A stretch of 64,000 bases of DNA, from assembly GCF_003205575.1 (NCBI RefSeq), contig NZ_PYBW01000049.1, positions 1 to 64,000 on the forward strand. The letters run 5' to 3'. The DNA is from Streptomyces tateyamensis (lineage in GTDB: Bacteria > Actinomycetota > Actinomycetes > Streptomycetales > Streptomycetaceae). Each line of letters starts with the position of its first letter. Position 1 is the first letter of the stretch. The translations under genes were made by a program, and so were the position numbers. Below are positions 48,961 through 57,101 of the stretch, piece after piece. The notes beneath the pieces are model-generated. The model was not told the origin of the DNA and searched no databases. It saw only the letters and a list, made by a program, of their open reading frames with translations.

Positions 48961-49947
48961 TCACAGATCCTGCACCACCGTCGCGCCGGCCTGTGCGACG
49001 GTGCGTCCGTGCTGGGTCAGGGTGAGCGTCAGGGGCACCACCGGTCGCCCGGTGGTGTCCCGCTCCAGTGCGCCCGCCTGCACCGCGCAGCGCAGCGGCA
49101 GGTCCGGCTCGGCGTAGCCGCGGTGGTGCATCCGCACCCCGGCCAGCGTGCTGTATCCGGGGTTCAGTCCGCGCAGTCGCCCGGCCGCCAGCAGCGCGGC
49201 CTGCCGCACCGCCTCCAGCAGCAGCAGCCCCGGGGTGTGCTGCTGCTCGGGGAAGGCCGGGTGCGCCTCGGGCACCAGCACCTGGGCCACCAGCCGGGGC
49301 CCGGCCAGCACGGTCGGCTCGGCCAGCAGGACGTTGGCCGGCTTGCCGCGCCCCACCAGCTCGGGCGCCACCGGCTCGGTGGACAGCCGGGGCGGGTCCT
49401 CCGCGTCCTGCTGCTGCAGCAGGGCCAGTGCCCGGCCGCGGCTGAGCCGGCTGTAGCTGCGCGAGAGCACCGGGGTCAGGAAGACGATGTCCGCCGAGCC
49501 GGTGCAGCACGGCGCGTCGTCCATCTCCAGCTCGTAGTGGAAGGCCAGCGAGCGCGGCGCGCCGCCGAACTCGTGCACCGGCAGCACCCGCAGCCGGGTG
49601 GTCAGCCGGTTGCCCGCCGCGCTCACCCGCCAGCGGTCCAGGTCGGTCACCGCCAGGTCGAAGCGGTAGCACAGGCCGGTCCGCGCGGTCGCGATGCCGA
49701 AGTACCGCTGGCCGACGAACTCGCCCAGCTCGCTAACGAGTTCGGCGACCACCTGGAGGTCGTGGAAGGTGCCCGGGCCGTCGTTGAAGAGCGGGTGGTG
49801 GTCCGGCATCCGCCCGGCCAGGGTGAAGCGCTCCTCGCCGGTGGACGGCGTGTCCAGCAGGTACCGGTCCCAGTCGGGCGACTGGTGTACCAAGTGTCGG
49901 ATCGCCGTGCCGCGTTCCAGCACGTCCCCGTGTCCCTCCAGCACCAT
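48961..49947 (-). CDS. AfsA/ScbA-family gamma-butyrolactone synthase homologue
   Basis: 328 residues, two hotdog half-domains. The first has PDHHPLFND (near 48-56); the second has QQHTPGLLLLEAVRQA (near 235), the family signature. AfsA-type enzymes join a beta-ketoacyl carrier thioester to dihydroxyacetone phosphate to begin gamma-butyrolactone signals. Other members have different biosynthetic roles. No receptor (ArpA-like TetR) or BprA-type reductase gene is seen nearby. It converges on the FAAL operon, whose KS could provide the beta-ketoacyl substrate (inference). Confidence 0.88.
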   Translation of the reverse strand: MVLEGHGDVLERGTAIRHLVHQSPDWDRYLLDTPSTGEERFTLAGRMPDHHPLFNDGPGTFHDLQVVAELVSELGEFVGQRYFGIATARTGLCYRFDLAVTDLDRWRVSAAGNRLTTRLRVLPVHEFGGAPRSLAFHYELEMDDAPCCTGSADIVFLTPVLSRSYSRLSRGRALALLQQQDAEDPPRLSTEPVAPELVGRGKPANVLLAEPTVLAGPRLVAQVLVPEAHPAFPEQQHTPGLLLLEAVRQAALLAAGRLRGLNPGYSTLAGVRMHHRGYAEPDLPLRCAVQAGALERDTTGRPVVPLTLTLTQHGRTVAQAGATVVQDL

Positions 49948-50024
49948 GGCCCCTCATTCCACAGCTCGCGCGTCCCACCGCCATGGTGCCCCCGGCGGCC
50001 CGGCGGCTCCACCGCGCGCCGCTG

Positions 50025-51065
50025 TCAGCTAGTGGCCAGGCAAGCAGTGACGTCCTCGTCCAGCAGGCCCAGTTGGGCCGCCCGGGCACCGGCCTGGAAC
50101 CGGCTGGTGGCGTGCAGCTCGTCGGCGATCTCGGCGATCAGCCGGCGGCAGGTGCGCACCGACATGCCCAGCCGGCGGGCCACCAGCTCGTCCTTGTGGC
50201 CCTGGCTCATCAGCCGCAGGATCGCCCGCTTCAGGTCGTCGCCGACCGGCTGCGGGACGCTGTTCTCCGGCTCGAACGGGGTGGCGTGCTGCCACAGGTG
50301 CTCGAACACCCCGCAGATGAAGCCGACCAGGTTGGGCTCGCGGATCACCAGTGCGCCGCGGCCCGGGTCGCGCAGGTGCTGTTCGGGGAGGAAGGCCACC
50401 TCCCGGTCGTAGACGATCACCCGGTCGATCACCTCGTCGGTGGTGCGGATCTCGGCGCCCTGCGCGCTCACCTCGCGCACGTAGGAGGCCTTCACCAGGT
50501 CGGTGCGGGCGGTGTGCTGGTAGAGGGTGCGCAGCCGCACGCCGCGGTCCAGGGCGGCCAGCATCGGGCTCAGGATGCCGGAGAGCTGCTCGGTGGCCAG
50601 ATTGCCCGGCTGGATGGCCAGGATCTCCCGGCGGGCCGTCATGCGGTGGGTGTGCAGCATCGAGCGGACCGTCTCGGCGTTGGTGATCAGGTCCAGGTCG
50701 TCGATCCGGTTGCGCTGCCGGCGCCCCTCGAAGTAGGCGGGCATCAGCGAGAGCACGGTGGAGCGGATCGAGGTCACCGCCTGCTGCATGCCCAGGATCT
50801 GGTTCTCCACCGCGCCGGTCAGCTGGGCGGCGGCCGCGTCCGGGCTGACCGGGGTCAGCACCTGCGGATCGCCCGGCATCTCCTGCAGCAGCCGTAGCTC
50901 GCGCAGCGTCTCGCGAGCCCGCACCACCTCCCCGAGCGGCAGCCCGAGCGCCTTGGCCACGTCGCCGGCGATGAACCGCCCGGTCTGGGCGGCCTGCCGG
51001 TACGTGGCGGCGCTCACTTCGTCCAACTGCGCGAACTCCGGGTCGATTTCGACTGGTTCGACCAT
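50025..51065 (-). CDS. LuxR-type helix-turn-helix regulator with N-terminal winged-helix-like sensor region
   Basis: 346 residues. The N-terminal 80 residues (QTGRFIAGDVAKALGLPLGEVVRARETLREL) resemble a TrmB-like winged helix. The middle is a phospholipase-D-like or effector region seen in many streptomycete regulators of this kind. The C-terminal LuxR helix-turn-helix is DELVARRLGMSVRTCRRLIAEI (split near residues 290-315). A strong GAGGGGGAT ribosome site precedes ATG 51065. It is upstream of and co-directional with the AfsA gene, 77 bp away, so it may control it. The inducing signal is unknown. Confidence 0.85.
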   Translation of the reverse strand: MVEPVEIDPEFAQLDEVSAATYRQAAQTGRFIAGDVAKALGLPLGEVVRARETLRELRLLQEMPGDPQVLTPVSPDAAAAQLTGAVENQILGMQQAVTSIRSTVLSLMPAYFEGRRQRNRIDDLDLITNAETVRSMLHTHRMTARREILAIQPGNLATEQLSGILSPMLAALDRGVRLRTLYQHTARTDLVKASYVREVSAQGAEIRTTDEVIDRVIVYDREVAFLPEQHLRDPGRGALVIREPNLVGFICGVFEHLWQHATPFEPENSVPQPVGDDLKRAILRLMSQGHKDELVARRLGMSVRTCRRLIAEIADELHATSRFQAGARAAQLGLLDEDVTACLATS

Positions 51066-51368
51066 GCCGCGGATCCCCCTCGGGCGTATAGGCGGTTGCC
51101 AGACCGGACGGATAACGTGTCAGGCAACTAGGAGCCAGCGCGGAATCCTTGAGCCCCCCGCTGCGGAATTGCCACAGTACGAATGATGCAGCCGGTCCTA
51201 TACCGGTTCTCTAGTCGGCCGATAGACCGGCCCACGACACCGAGGACGAACCATGCCCGAGCTCAGCGAACCGGCCCCGTGGAGTGCGACCGCAGGTGCG
51301 GGGGACGACAGTTGGCCGTGACGCGGCGGGGGAATTCCGCCCGCCGCGGACAGAATTGCCTGCCGTAC

Positions 51369-51488
51369 CGCGCGCCGAATCGCGCGTTGAATCGCGTGCC
51401 GCGTTGCGCGCTGCATTGCGCGCCGAATCACGCTCCGCGCTGCGCGTTGCGTTGCGCGCCGTAATGCGCGCCCTTCGCGCGCCCCAGG
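51369..51488. repeat. Degenerate 12-bp tandem repeat block (minisatellite)
   Basis: About nine to ten consecutive units of the type (C/T)GCGCGCCGAAT, beginning CGCGCGCCGAAT, CGCGCGTTGAAT, CGCGTGCCGCGT, TGCGCGCTGCAT. The 12-bp register is kept without gaps while the last bases vary. Non-coding by context. Confidence 0.8.
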
Positions 51489-51515
51489 ATCCAGTCGAAC
51501 CCTAGCGATGCACAA

Positions 51516-51556
51516 GAGGGCCCCGGCAGTCTCGATGTCGAGCCGCCTGGGCCCTC
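51516..51556. terminator. Imperfect hairpin in the regulator gap
   Basis: Arms 51516-51527 and 51545-51556 pair at 11 of 12 positions, with an inner CTCGA/TCGAG stem (51531-51535 with 51538-51542). Probably a second terminator stem; an attenuator is possible. Confidence 0.5.
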
Positions 51557-51578
51557 CCCCGTCCCGGCGCGGGCGAAC

Positions 51579-51616
51579 CGCGGCCCCGGATTCCCGACCA
51601 GGAATCCGGGGCCGCG
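51579..51616 (-). terminator. Perfect hairpin terminator after the LAL gene
   Basis: A 16-bp perfect inverted repeat (51579-51594 with 51601-51616) and 6-nt loop, 14 nt beyond the LAL stop on the minus strand. Confidence 0.85.
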
Positions 51617-51629
51617 ATGCTGCCCCCTG

Positions 51630-54287
51630 TCAGGCCAGCTCGGCCAGGCTCAACTGAAGCTCCACCGGCAGGTCCTGACGCCGAGTGATGTTGAGCTTGC
51701 GGTAGATCTGGGTCAGGTGCTGCTCGACCGTACTGACCGTCACGTACAGCTTCATGGCGATCTCCCGGTTGGTGTACCCCTGCGCCGCCAGCGCCGCCAC
51801 CCGGTGCTGCGAACCGCTCAGCTCGGGCCGCGGCTCGCCGCCGGCGGGGGCCGGCTGCCGGTTGACGGGGTGCGACTCCGAGGCCAGGCCCGGCAGGATC
51901 CGCTCGCGCAGCCCCTCGGCTCCGCAGGCGTGCGCCAGGTTCCAGGCCCGCCGGGTGGTGGTGCCCGCCCGGCTGGTCTCGCCCACCGCCTGCAGCGCCT
52001 GGCCCAGGTCGGCCAGCGTGCGGGCCAGCTCGATCCGGTCACCGGAGCGGCGCAGCTCGTCCACCGACCGCTCCAGCAGCGCGGGCCGCTGGGTGCGGTC
52101 CGCCACCGCCGCCTTCAGCCGTAGCGAGAGGCCCTGCACCCAGGGCCGCTGCGCGTCCGGCGCGGACAGCTGCTGCAGCACCAGCCGCTCCGCCTGGTCC
52201 CGCTCGCCCAGGCGCAGCAGCGCCTCGGCCGCGTCCGTGCGCCACGGGTAGAGCAGCGGCCGGTCCAGCCGCCAGCGGCGCAGCAGCCGCCCCACCTCGC
52301 CGAAGTCGGCGAGGGCGGCCTGGTACTGCTCCACCGTCAGGTGGTGCAGTCCGCGGGCCCGCAGGTAGGCCACCCCGTGGATGGACTCCAGCGCCGAGCG
52401 CGGCACCGGCTGGTCGAGCAGCTGCACCACCGAGGCGGTACGGCCCAGCGCCGTGCGCACCCGGATCAGCGCCGCCAGCGGAGCACAGGCGAACGCGCTG
52501 CCCGCGGCCTGCGGCAGGCACTCCACGGCGAGCGCGGCCTGCTGCTCCGCCTCGCGCAACTCGCCCAGGTGCAGCAGGACTTCGGCATGCACGGTGGCGA
52601 ACAGGGCGGCCCACCCCGGCGCCCCGCGCTCGGCCGCCTCCTGACTGAGCCGCTGGCACCAGGGCGCCGCGCGCTCCGGCTGGTCGCTGCGCGCCAGGGT
52701 GCGTGCCGCCTGGTGCAGCAGCAGCAGCGTGGTCGCCGTCAACGGAGTGGACTGCAGCAGCCGTTCGGCCTCGGTGACGACCGGCTCGCCGGCCGTCTCC
52801 TGCACCGCCCACACGCTGGCCCGGGCCTGCCCGCCGGCCACGGCCGGCGCCGGGCGGGACTTCGGGTCGGCGGTCTGCGCCGCCAGCAGGCCGCCAAGTT
52901 GCTGGTTGACCTCCAGTGCCTCCTCCACCCGCCCCTGGGCCATCAGCAGTTGGGCCAGCGGAGCCAGCCGGTCCTCGGGCAGGGTGCCCGCGCGCAGCAG
53001 CTCCAGCGGCCCGCGCAGCTGCCGCTCGGCCGCCGCCGGGTTGTACCGCCAGGTCACCGCGGCGATCCGGGTGGCGATCTCGTCCCGTCTTCGCTCGTCC
53101 GGGCAGGCCTGCTCGGCCGCGGCCAGCGCTCCGGCCGCCTCCATCGCCCGGTCCTGGGCGTGCAGTTGCTCGGCCAGGTCGCACAGCACGTCGGCCGCCC
53201 AGGAGGCGGTCGGCGGACTCTGGTCCGGCCGCTGGGCGCTGAGCAGGTGCCGGGCCACCACCGGGGCCGGCTGGCCTTCACGGCGCAGCAGGTCGGCGGC
53301 CCGGCGGTGCAGCTCGGCCCGCTCGGTGGCGCCCATCAGGTCCAGCACCGCCGCCGCGCCCACCGGGTGGCGGAAGGCGTGCTCGGCCAGCACCCCCGAG
53401 GCCTCCAGCACCGCGAGCCGCAGCTCGGCCACCGAGCCGGTCAGGTCGAGCAGTTCGGCCACCCGGGTCGGGGTGGCGAACTCGCCCAGCACCGCCACCG
53501 CCTGGGCCGACGCCAGCGCGCCCGGGCCGCTGCGGGCCACGCACTCGGTCACCGCGCGGGCGAACAGGCCACCGGTGGGCGGCTGCTGCTCGGCGGGCGA
53601 GCCCGGGTCGGCCAGCCGGGCCCGCACCAGCAGCGGATTGCCGCCGGTCAGCGCCAGCAACTCCGCCGCGGCGGTCTCCCCGTAGCCGTGCTGGTCGGCC
53701 AACTGGCCGACCGCTGCCAGGCTGAGCGGGCGGGCCGGCACCCGGCGGCAGTCGGCCCGGCGCAGCAGCGCCGCGTCCAACTCCGGCTCGGCCAGCCCGT
53801 ACCCGCGCCCCGCCCCGGCCAGCACCAGCAGCAGCCGCGCGGTGCGGGCGTGCTGCACCAGGTGCGCCAGGTGCAGCTGGGACTCGCGGTCCACCAGTGG
53901 CAGGTCGTCCACCGCCAGCACCACCGGTGCCCGCTCGCCGGCCCGGGTCAGCGCCTGCAGCAGCTCGCGCATCCGCTCCGAGCGGACCGGCTCGCCCGAC
54001 GCCATGGTGGGCAGCGCCAGCCCGGCCGACTCGGCCGCCCCCGTCAGCTGGTGCAGCACCCCGAACGGGAGCTGCCGCTCGTCCGGGTAGCCGGCCGCCG
54101 CCAGTACCACCGCGCCCGACTCGCCGGCCAGCCGAGCCAGCGCGTCCAGCAGTTCGCTCTTGCCGCAGCCGGCCGCCCCCTCGATCAGGAGCACCGCACT
54201 GCGCCGGGCGGCCGCCTGGACCAGCGCCCGCCGCAGGACACCCAGCTCGGCGTCCCGCTCCACCAGAGTCGTGATTGGCATGGTCAT
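51630..54287 (-). CDS. LAL-type LuxR regulator (large ATP-binding)
   Basis: 885 residues. Walker A is LIEGAAGCGKSELLDA near residue 41 and the Walker B-like segment is VVLAVDDLPLVDRES. A long helical/TPR-like middle is followed by the C-terminal LuxR helix-turn-helix GYTNREIAMKLYVTVSTVEQ near 840. ATG 54287 has GGGGGAGGAA upstream. Family members are pathway activators of macrolide and polyene clusters. The gene is intact, unlike its frameshifted relative at 26482, and is divergent from the carboxylase operon. It is the best candidate in the window for reading the GGGG boxes. Confidence 0.94.
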   Translation of the reverse strand: MTMPITTLVERDAELGVLRRALVQAAARRSAVLLIEGAAGCGKSELLDALARLAGESGAVVLAAAGYPDERQLPFGVLHQLTGAAESAGLALPTMASGEPVRSERMRELLQALTRAGERAPVVLAVDDLPLVDRESQLHLAHLVQHARTARLLLVLAGAGRGYGLAEPELDAALLRRADCRRVPARPLSLAAVGQLADQHGYGETAAAELLALTGGNPLLVRARLADPGSPAEQQPPTGGLFARAVTECVARSGPGALASAQAVAVLGEFATPTRVAELLDLTGSVAELRLAVLEASGVLAEHAFRHPVGAAAVLDLMGATERAELHRRAADLLRREGQPAPVVARHLLSAQRPDQSPPTASWAADVLCDLAEQLHAQDRAMEAAGALAAAEQACPDERRRDEIATRIAAVTWRYNPAAAERQLRGPLELLRAGTLPEDRLAPLAQLLMAQGRVEEALEVNQQLGGLLAAQTADPKSRPAPAVAGGQARASVWAVQETAGEPVVTEAERLLQSTPLTATTLLLLHQAARTLARSDQPERAAPWCQRLSQEAAERGAPGWAALFATVHAEVLLHLGELREAEQQAALAVECLPQAAGSAFACAPLAALIRVRTALGRTASVVQLLDQPVPRSALESIHGVAYLRARGLHHLTVEQYQAALADFGEVGRLLRRWRLDRPLLYPWRTDAAEALLRLGERDQAERLVLQQLSAPDAQRPWVQGLSLRLKAAVADRTQRPALLERSVDELRRSGDRIELARTLADLGQALQAVGETSRAGTTTRRAWNLAHACGAEGLRERILPGLASESHPVNRQPAPAGGEPRPELSGSQHRVAALAAQGYTNREIAMKLYVTVSTVEQHLTQIYRKLNITRRQDLPVELQLSLAELA

Positions 54288-54398
54288 CTGCGGTTCCTCC
54301 CCCGTCCGTGGAGCCGTGCTTGATGACGTCCATCGTGCAGCGCACCTGGGCTTTCGACCTCGCCCGCTGCGGTTGCCGGTTGTTGCCTGACAAGAACT

Positions 54399-54441
54399 CC
54401 CCTACCGCGCCACAGGGGTTGTGAACCCCCTCGGCAGGGGT
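54399..54441 (+). promoter_or_regulatory. GGGG boxes in the divergent LAL/carboxylase gap
   Basis: CAGGGGT occurs at 54413-54419 and 54435-54441, cores 22 bp apart, pointing toward the carboxylase genes. A reverse-oriented GTAGGGGA (54406-54399 region) points toward the LAL gene, so the LAL may also control itself. Spacing matches the thioesterase promoter. Confidence 0.5.
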
Positions 54442-54525
54442 CGGCGGCCATGTCCCGGCCGCGGCACACGGGCTTCAATGTGCCAGAGGTCGTGGGCGCT
54501 CAACGCCCGATTGGAGTGGTGAATC

Positions 54526-56127
54526 GTGACGATCAACGACGAGGTCCTGGCGGACGTGCTGGTCGAGTCGGACTTCTCCGACCTGCGCTCCCGGGTGACC
54601 GAGCTGCACCTGGTCAAGGACCAGGCGCGGCAGGGGCCCGATCCGCGCGCCACCCAGGCTCAGTGGGACAAGGGCAAGCTGACGGTCCACGAACGGCTTA
54701 CCCTGCTCTTCGACGAGGGAACCTTCACCGAGATCGAGCCGCTGCGCCGGCACCGCGCGCAGGGCTTCGGCCTGGAGGCGAAGAAGCCCTACACCGACGG
54801 CGTGGTGACCGGTTGGGGCCAGGTGCACGGGCGGACGGTGTTCGCCTACGCGCACGACTTCCGGATCTTCGGCGGCTCGCTCGGCGAGGCGCACGCGGAG
54901 AAGATCCACAAGGTGATGGACCTGGCCGAGGCGGCCGGCGCGCCGCTGGTCTCGCTCAGCGACGGGGCCGGTGCCCGGATCCAGGAGGGGGTCACCGCGC
55001 TGGCCGGCTACGGCGGCATCTTCCGACGCAACGTCAAGGCCTCCGGGGTGATCCCGCAGATCTCGGTGATGCTCGGCCCGTGCGCGGGCGGCGCCACCTA
55101 CTCGCCGGCGCTGACCGACTTCGTCTTCATGGTGCGCGGGATCGCGCAGATGTACATCACCGGCCCCGACGTGGTGAAGGCCGTGACCGGCGAGGAGATC
55201 ACCCACGAGCAGCTCGGTGGCGCGGCCGTGCACGCCGGGGTCTCGGGTGCGGCGGGCTTCGTCTGCGAGAGCGAGGAGGAGTGCCTGGAGGAGGTGCGCT
55301 ACCTGCTCTCGCTGCTGCCCGCCAACAACCGCGAGCTGCCGCCGCGCGAGGTGTGCACCGACCCGGCGGACCGGCGCTGCGAGAAGCTGCTCACGCTGGT
55401 GCCCGCCGACCCGATGATGTCCTACGACATGCACGCGGTGATCGAGGAGATCGTCGACGAGGGCGAGTTCTTCGAGGTGCACGCGCAGTGGGCGACCAAC
55501 ATCGTCTGCGGGTTCGCCCGGCTGGACGGCCACGTGGTGGGCATCGTCGGCAACCAGCCGCAGTCGCTGGCCGGCGTGCTCGACATCCACGCCTCGGAGA
55601 AGGCCGCCCGCTTCGTGCAGACCTGCGACGCGTTCAGCATCCCGCTGGTCACCCTGGTGGACGTGCCCGGCTTCCTGCCCGGCAGCGACCAGGAGCACAA
55701 CGGGATCATCCGGCACGGCGCGAAGCTGCTGTACGCGTACTGCAACGCCACCGTGCCGCGGATCCAGGTGATCGTGCGCAAGGCGTACGGCGGGTCCTAC
55801 ATCGTGATGGACTCGCGCTCGATCGGGGCCGACCTGTCCTTCGCCTGGCCGATCAACGAGATCGCGGTGATGGGCGCGGAGGGCGCGGCGAACATCGTCT
55901 TCCGCCGCGAGATCGCCGCCTCCCCGGACCCGGAGCGGGCCCGCGCGCAGGCGATCCGCGAGTACCGCCGCGAGCTGATGCACCCGTACTACGCGGCGGA
56001 GCGGGGGCTGGTCGACGACGTGATCGACCCGGTGGACACGCGCTCGGTGCTGATCCGGTCGCTGGCCATGCTGCGCGCCAAGCAGGCGCCGATCCCCGCC
56101 CGCAAGCACGGCAACTCGCCGACCTGA
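54526..56127 (+). CDS. Acyl-CoA carboxylase beta (carboxyltransferase) subunit
   Basis: 533 residues, PccB/AccB family. The two oxyanion regions are GGSLGEAHAEKI and GAGARIQEGV in the N-half, with KAYGGSYIVMDS and ADLSFAWP in the C-half. The specificity-linked position in GGSY-x-VM is Ile426. The equivalent is Asp in propionyl-specific PccB and Ile in broader AccB, so acetyl-CoA use is favoured. That fits the all-malonyl AT prediction for the PKS. GTG 54526 has GGAG upstream. The biotinylated alpha subunit is not in the window and is presumably shared with primary metabolism. Confidence 0.95.
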   Translation: MTINDEVLADVLVESDFSDLRSRVTELHLVKDQARQGPDPRATQAQWDKGKLTVHERLTLLFDEGTFTEIEPLRRHRAQGFGLEAKKPYTDGVVTGWGQVHGRTVFAYAHDFRIFGGSLGEAHAEKIHKVMDLAEAAGAPLVSLSDGAGARIQEGVTALAGYGGIFRRNVKASGVIPQISVMLGPCAGGATYSPALTDFVFMVRGIAQMYITGPDVVKAVTGEEITHEQLGGAAVHAGVSGAAGFVCESEEECLEEVRYLLSLLPANNRELPPREVCTDPADRRCEKLLTLVPADPMMSYDMHAVIEEIVDEGEFFEVHAQWATNIVCGFARLDGHVVGIVGNQPQSLAGVLDIHASEKAARFVQTCDAFSIPLVTLVDVPGFLPGSDQEHNGIIRHGAKLLYAYCNATVPRIQVIVRKAYGGSYIVMDSRSIGADLSFAWPINEIAVMGAEGAANIVFRREIAASPDPERARAQAIREYRRELMHPYYAAERGLVDDVIDPVDTRSVLIRSLAMLRAKQAPIPARKHGNSPT

Positions 56128-56141
56128 GGGGAGTGGTGGTC

Positions 56142-56330
56142 GTGGACACCTTGTTCCGGGTGGAGCACGGGAACCCGACGCAGGAGGAGCTCGCGGTGAC
56201 CGCCGCGGCCCTGCTCGCGGTGCTGCGGGCCCGGGCGGATGTGACGGTGCCGCAGGACACCGGGGCGGGGAGCCCCCACTGGTTCGCGGAGCGGTTGCAC
56301 CGGTCGCCGCGGCCGTGGTCCTCGCGGTGA
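56142..56330 (+). CDS. Acyl-CoA carboxylase epsilon subunit
   Basis: 62 residues. FRVEHGNPTQEELAVTAAALLAVLRAR is the family's conserved Gly-Asn-Pro-x-x-Glu-Glu start, and HWFAERLHRSPRPWSSR resembles its usual tail. Epsilon subunits stimulate the actinobacterial carboxylase complex. GAGGGGAG lies 8 nt before GTG 56142; GTG 56136 is possible. It follows the beta gene by 14 nt. Confidence 0.85.
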   Translation: MDTLFRVEHGNPTQEELAVTAAALLAVLRARADVTVPQDTGAGSPHWFAERLHRSPRPWSSR

Positions 56331-56533
56331 GGGGGCTGCTCGGGCGGCTGTACCGGGCGCTGGTGGACGGGGGACGGGCGTACGTCTGCCCCCCGCCCCC
56401 GGCCGGCGCTCCGGACCCGACCGGCCCCCCGCCCGGCCACCCCGAACGCCTCTGCCCCCACGTCGCCCTCTCCCCCCTGGAGGCCCGCCTGGCCCGCGAA
56501 CTCTGGGGGCGAACACCGCTGCGCTTCCGCTGA
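56327..56533 (+). CDS. Small DUF6059-like protein
   Basis: 68 residues, too short to judge alone, but it has the recognisable layout of a small streptomycete family: an N-terminal LLGRLYRALVDGGRAYV helix, a Pro-rich centre, then GHPERLCPHVALSPLEARLARELWG. The GTG at 56327 overlaps the epsilon-subunit stop (GTGA), so it is the third gene of the carboxylase operon. Function unknown. Confidence 0.6.
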   Translation: MRGLLGRLYRALVDGGRAYVCPPPPAGAPDPTGPPPGHPERLCPHVALSPLEARLARELWGRTPLRFR

Positions 56534-56624
56534 CTGCATCCTCGCCCGGGGGCGGGCCCTCACCGCGCTCGCCCCCTGCGGGGCCTCGCTCCGCGCATCC
56601 CTCCGCCGTGCATCCCTCTGCCGG

Positions 56625-56942
56625 TCAGGCGACGGCGATCCAGTAGTCGGTCAGGTAGAGCAGGGTCAGCCCGAGCAAGGAGGCCAGGGTCCACACGGGG
56701 CGGCGGCCGCGGTGCAGGAAGATGCCGGCCAGGCCGACGGCCCAGGTGGCGGGGACGCCCAGCAGGGGGACGTCCCACAGGAGGATGCCGCCGAAGGCCG
56801 AGCAGGTGAGGCGGGTGCTCCCTGGGTCACAGGTGGTGGGCGCGGCGCCCCAGATGTCGGGGACCACGATCACCGCGAGGCCGGCCAGGGCGGTCAGGGC
56901 CAGCGCGCCCATCAGCATCCCGGTGATCTGGGCTTCCGTCAT
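56625..56942 (-). CDS. Small membrane protein, unknown function
   Basis: 105 residues with about three hydrophobic segments (MLMGALALTALAGLAVIVV; ILLWDVPLLGVPATWAVGLAGIFL, split by short turns; LASLLGLTLLYLTDYWIAVA). A Cys pair (TTCDPGSTRLTCSAF) lies in the first loop, possibly outside the membrane. ATG 56942 has AGG 5 nt upstream; ATG 56972 is a weaker alternative. Many actinomycetes carry similar small integral proteins. No role can be given. Confidence 0.6.
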   Translation of the reverse strand: MTEAQITGMLMGALALTALAGLAVIVVPDIWGAAPTTCDPGSTRLTCSAFGGILLWDVPLLGVPATWAVGLAGIFLHRGRRPVWTLASLLGLTLLYLTDYWIAVA

Positions 56943-57101
56943 GGCGCCTGAACGTGCCGGGTGCGCAGCCATGATCGTCAAGGTAGCAGGCCGTGCGGAC
57001 GGGCATTCGGGGATTCGTGGAGCCCGCCCGCAGGCTTCCTGAGGACACGTCGGCGGAGCCGGTGAGTCGCACGCCCGGCGGGTAGTACGGAGGCCATGGA
57101 C

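Larger units (their letters stand above)
51066..51629. other. 564-bp intergenic region with 12-bp degenerate repeats and hairpins
   Basis: No convincing gene. From left to right it holds the leader of the LuxR-type gene, palindromic CCGGT-CCTAT-ACCGG (51191-51205), a block of 12-bp tandem repeats (51369-51488), a long imperfect hairpin (51516-51556) and a perfect terminator hairpin (51579-51616). Short Arg/Ala-rich frames over the repeats simply follow the 12-bp period. Confidence 0.7.

Noticed and set aside
51369..51488. CRISPR array
   Set aside because: Units are 12 bp, contiguous and degenerate, with no unique spacers and no cas genes nearby.
51198..51515. Arg/Ala-rich small protein over the 12-bp repeats
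   Set aside because: The protein repeat is simply the 12-bp DNA period; both strands are open, there is no ribosome site, and hairpins surround it.
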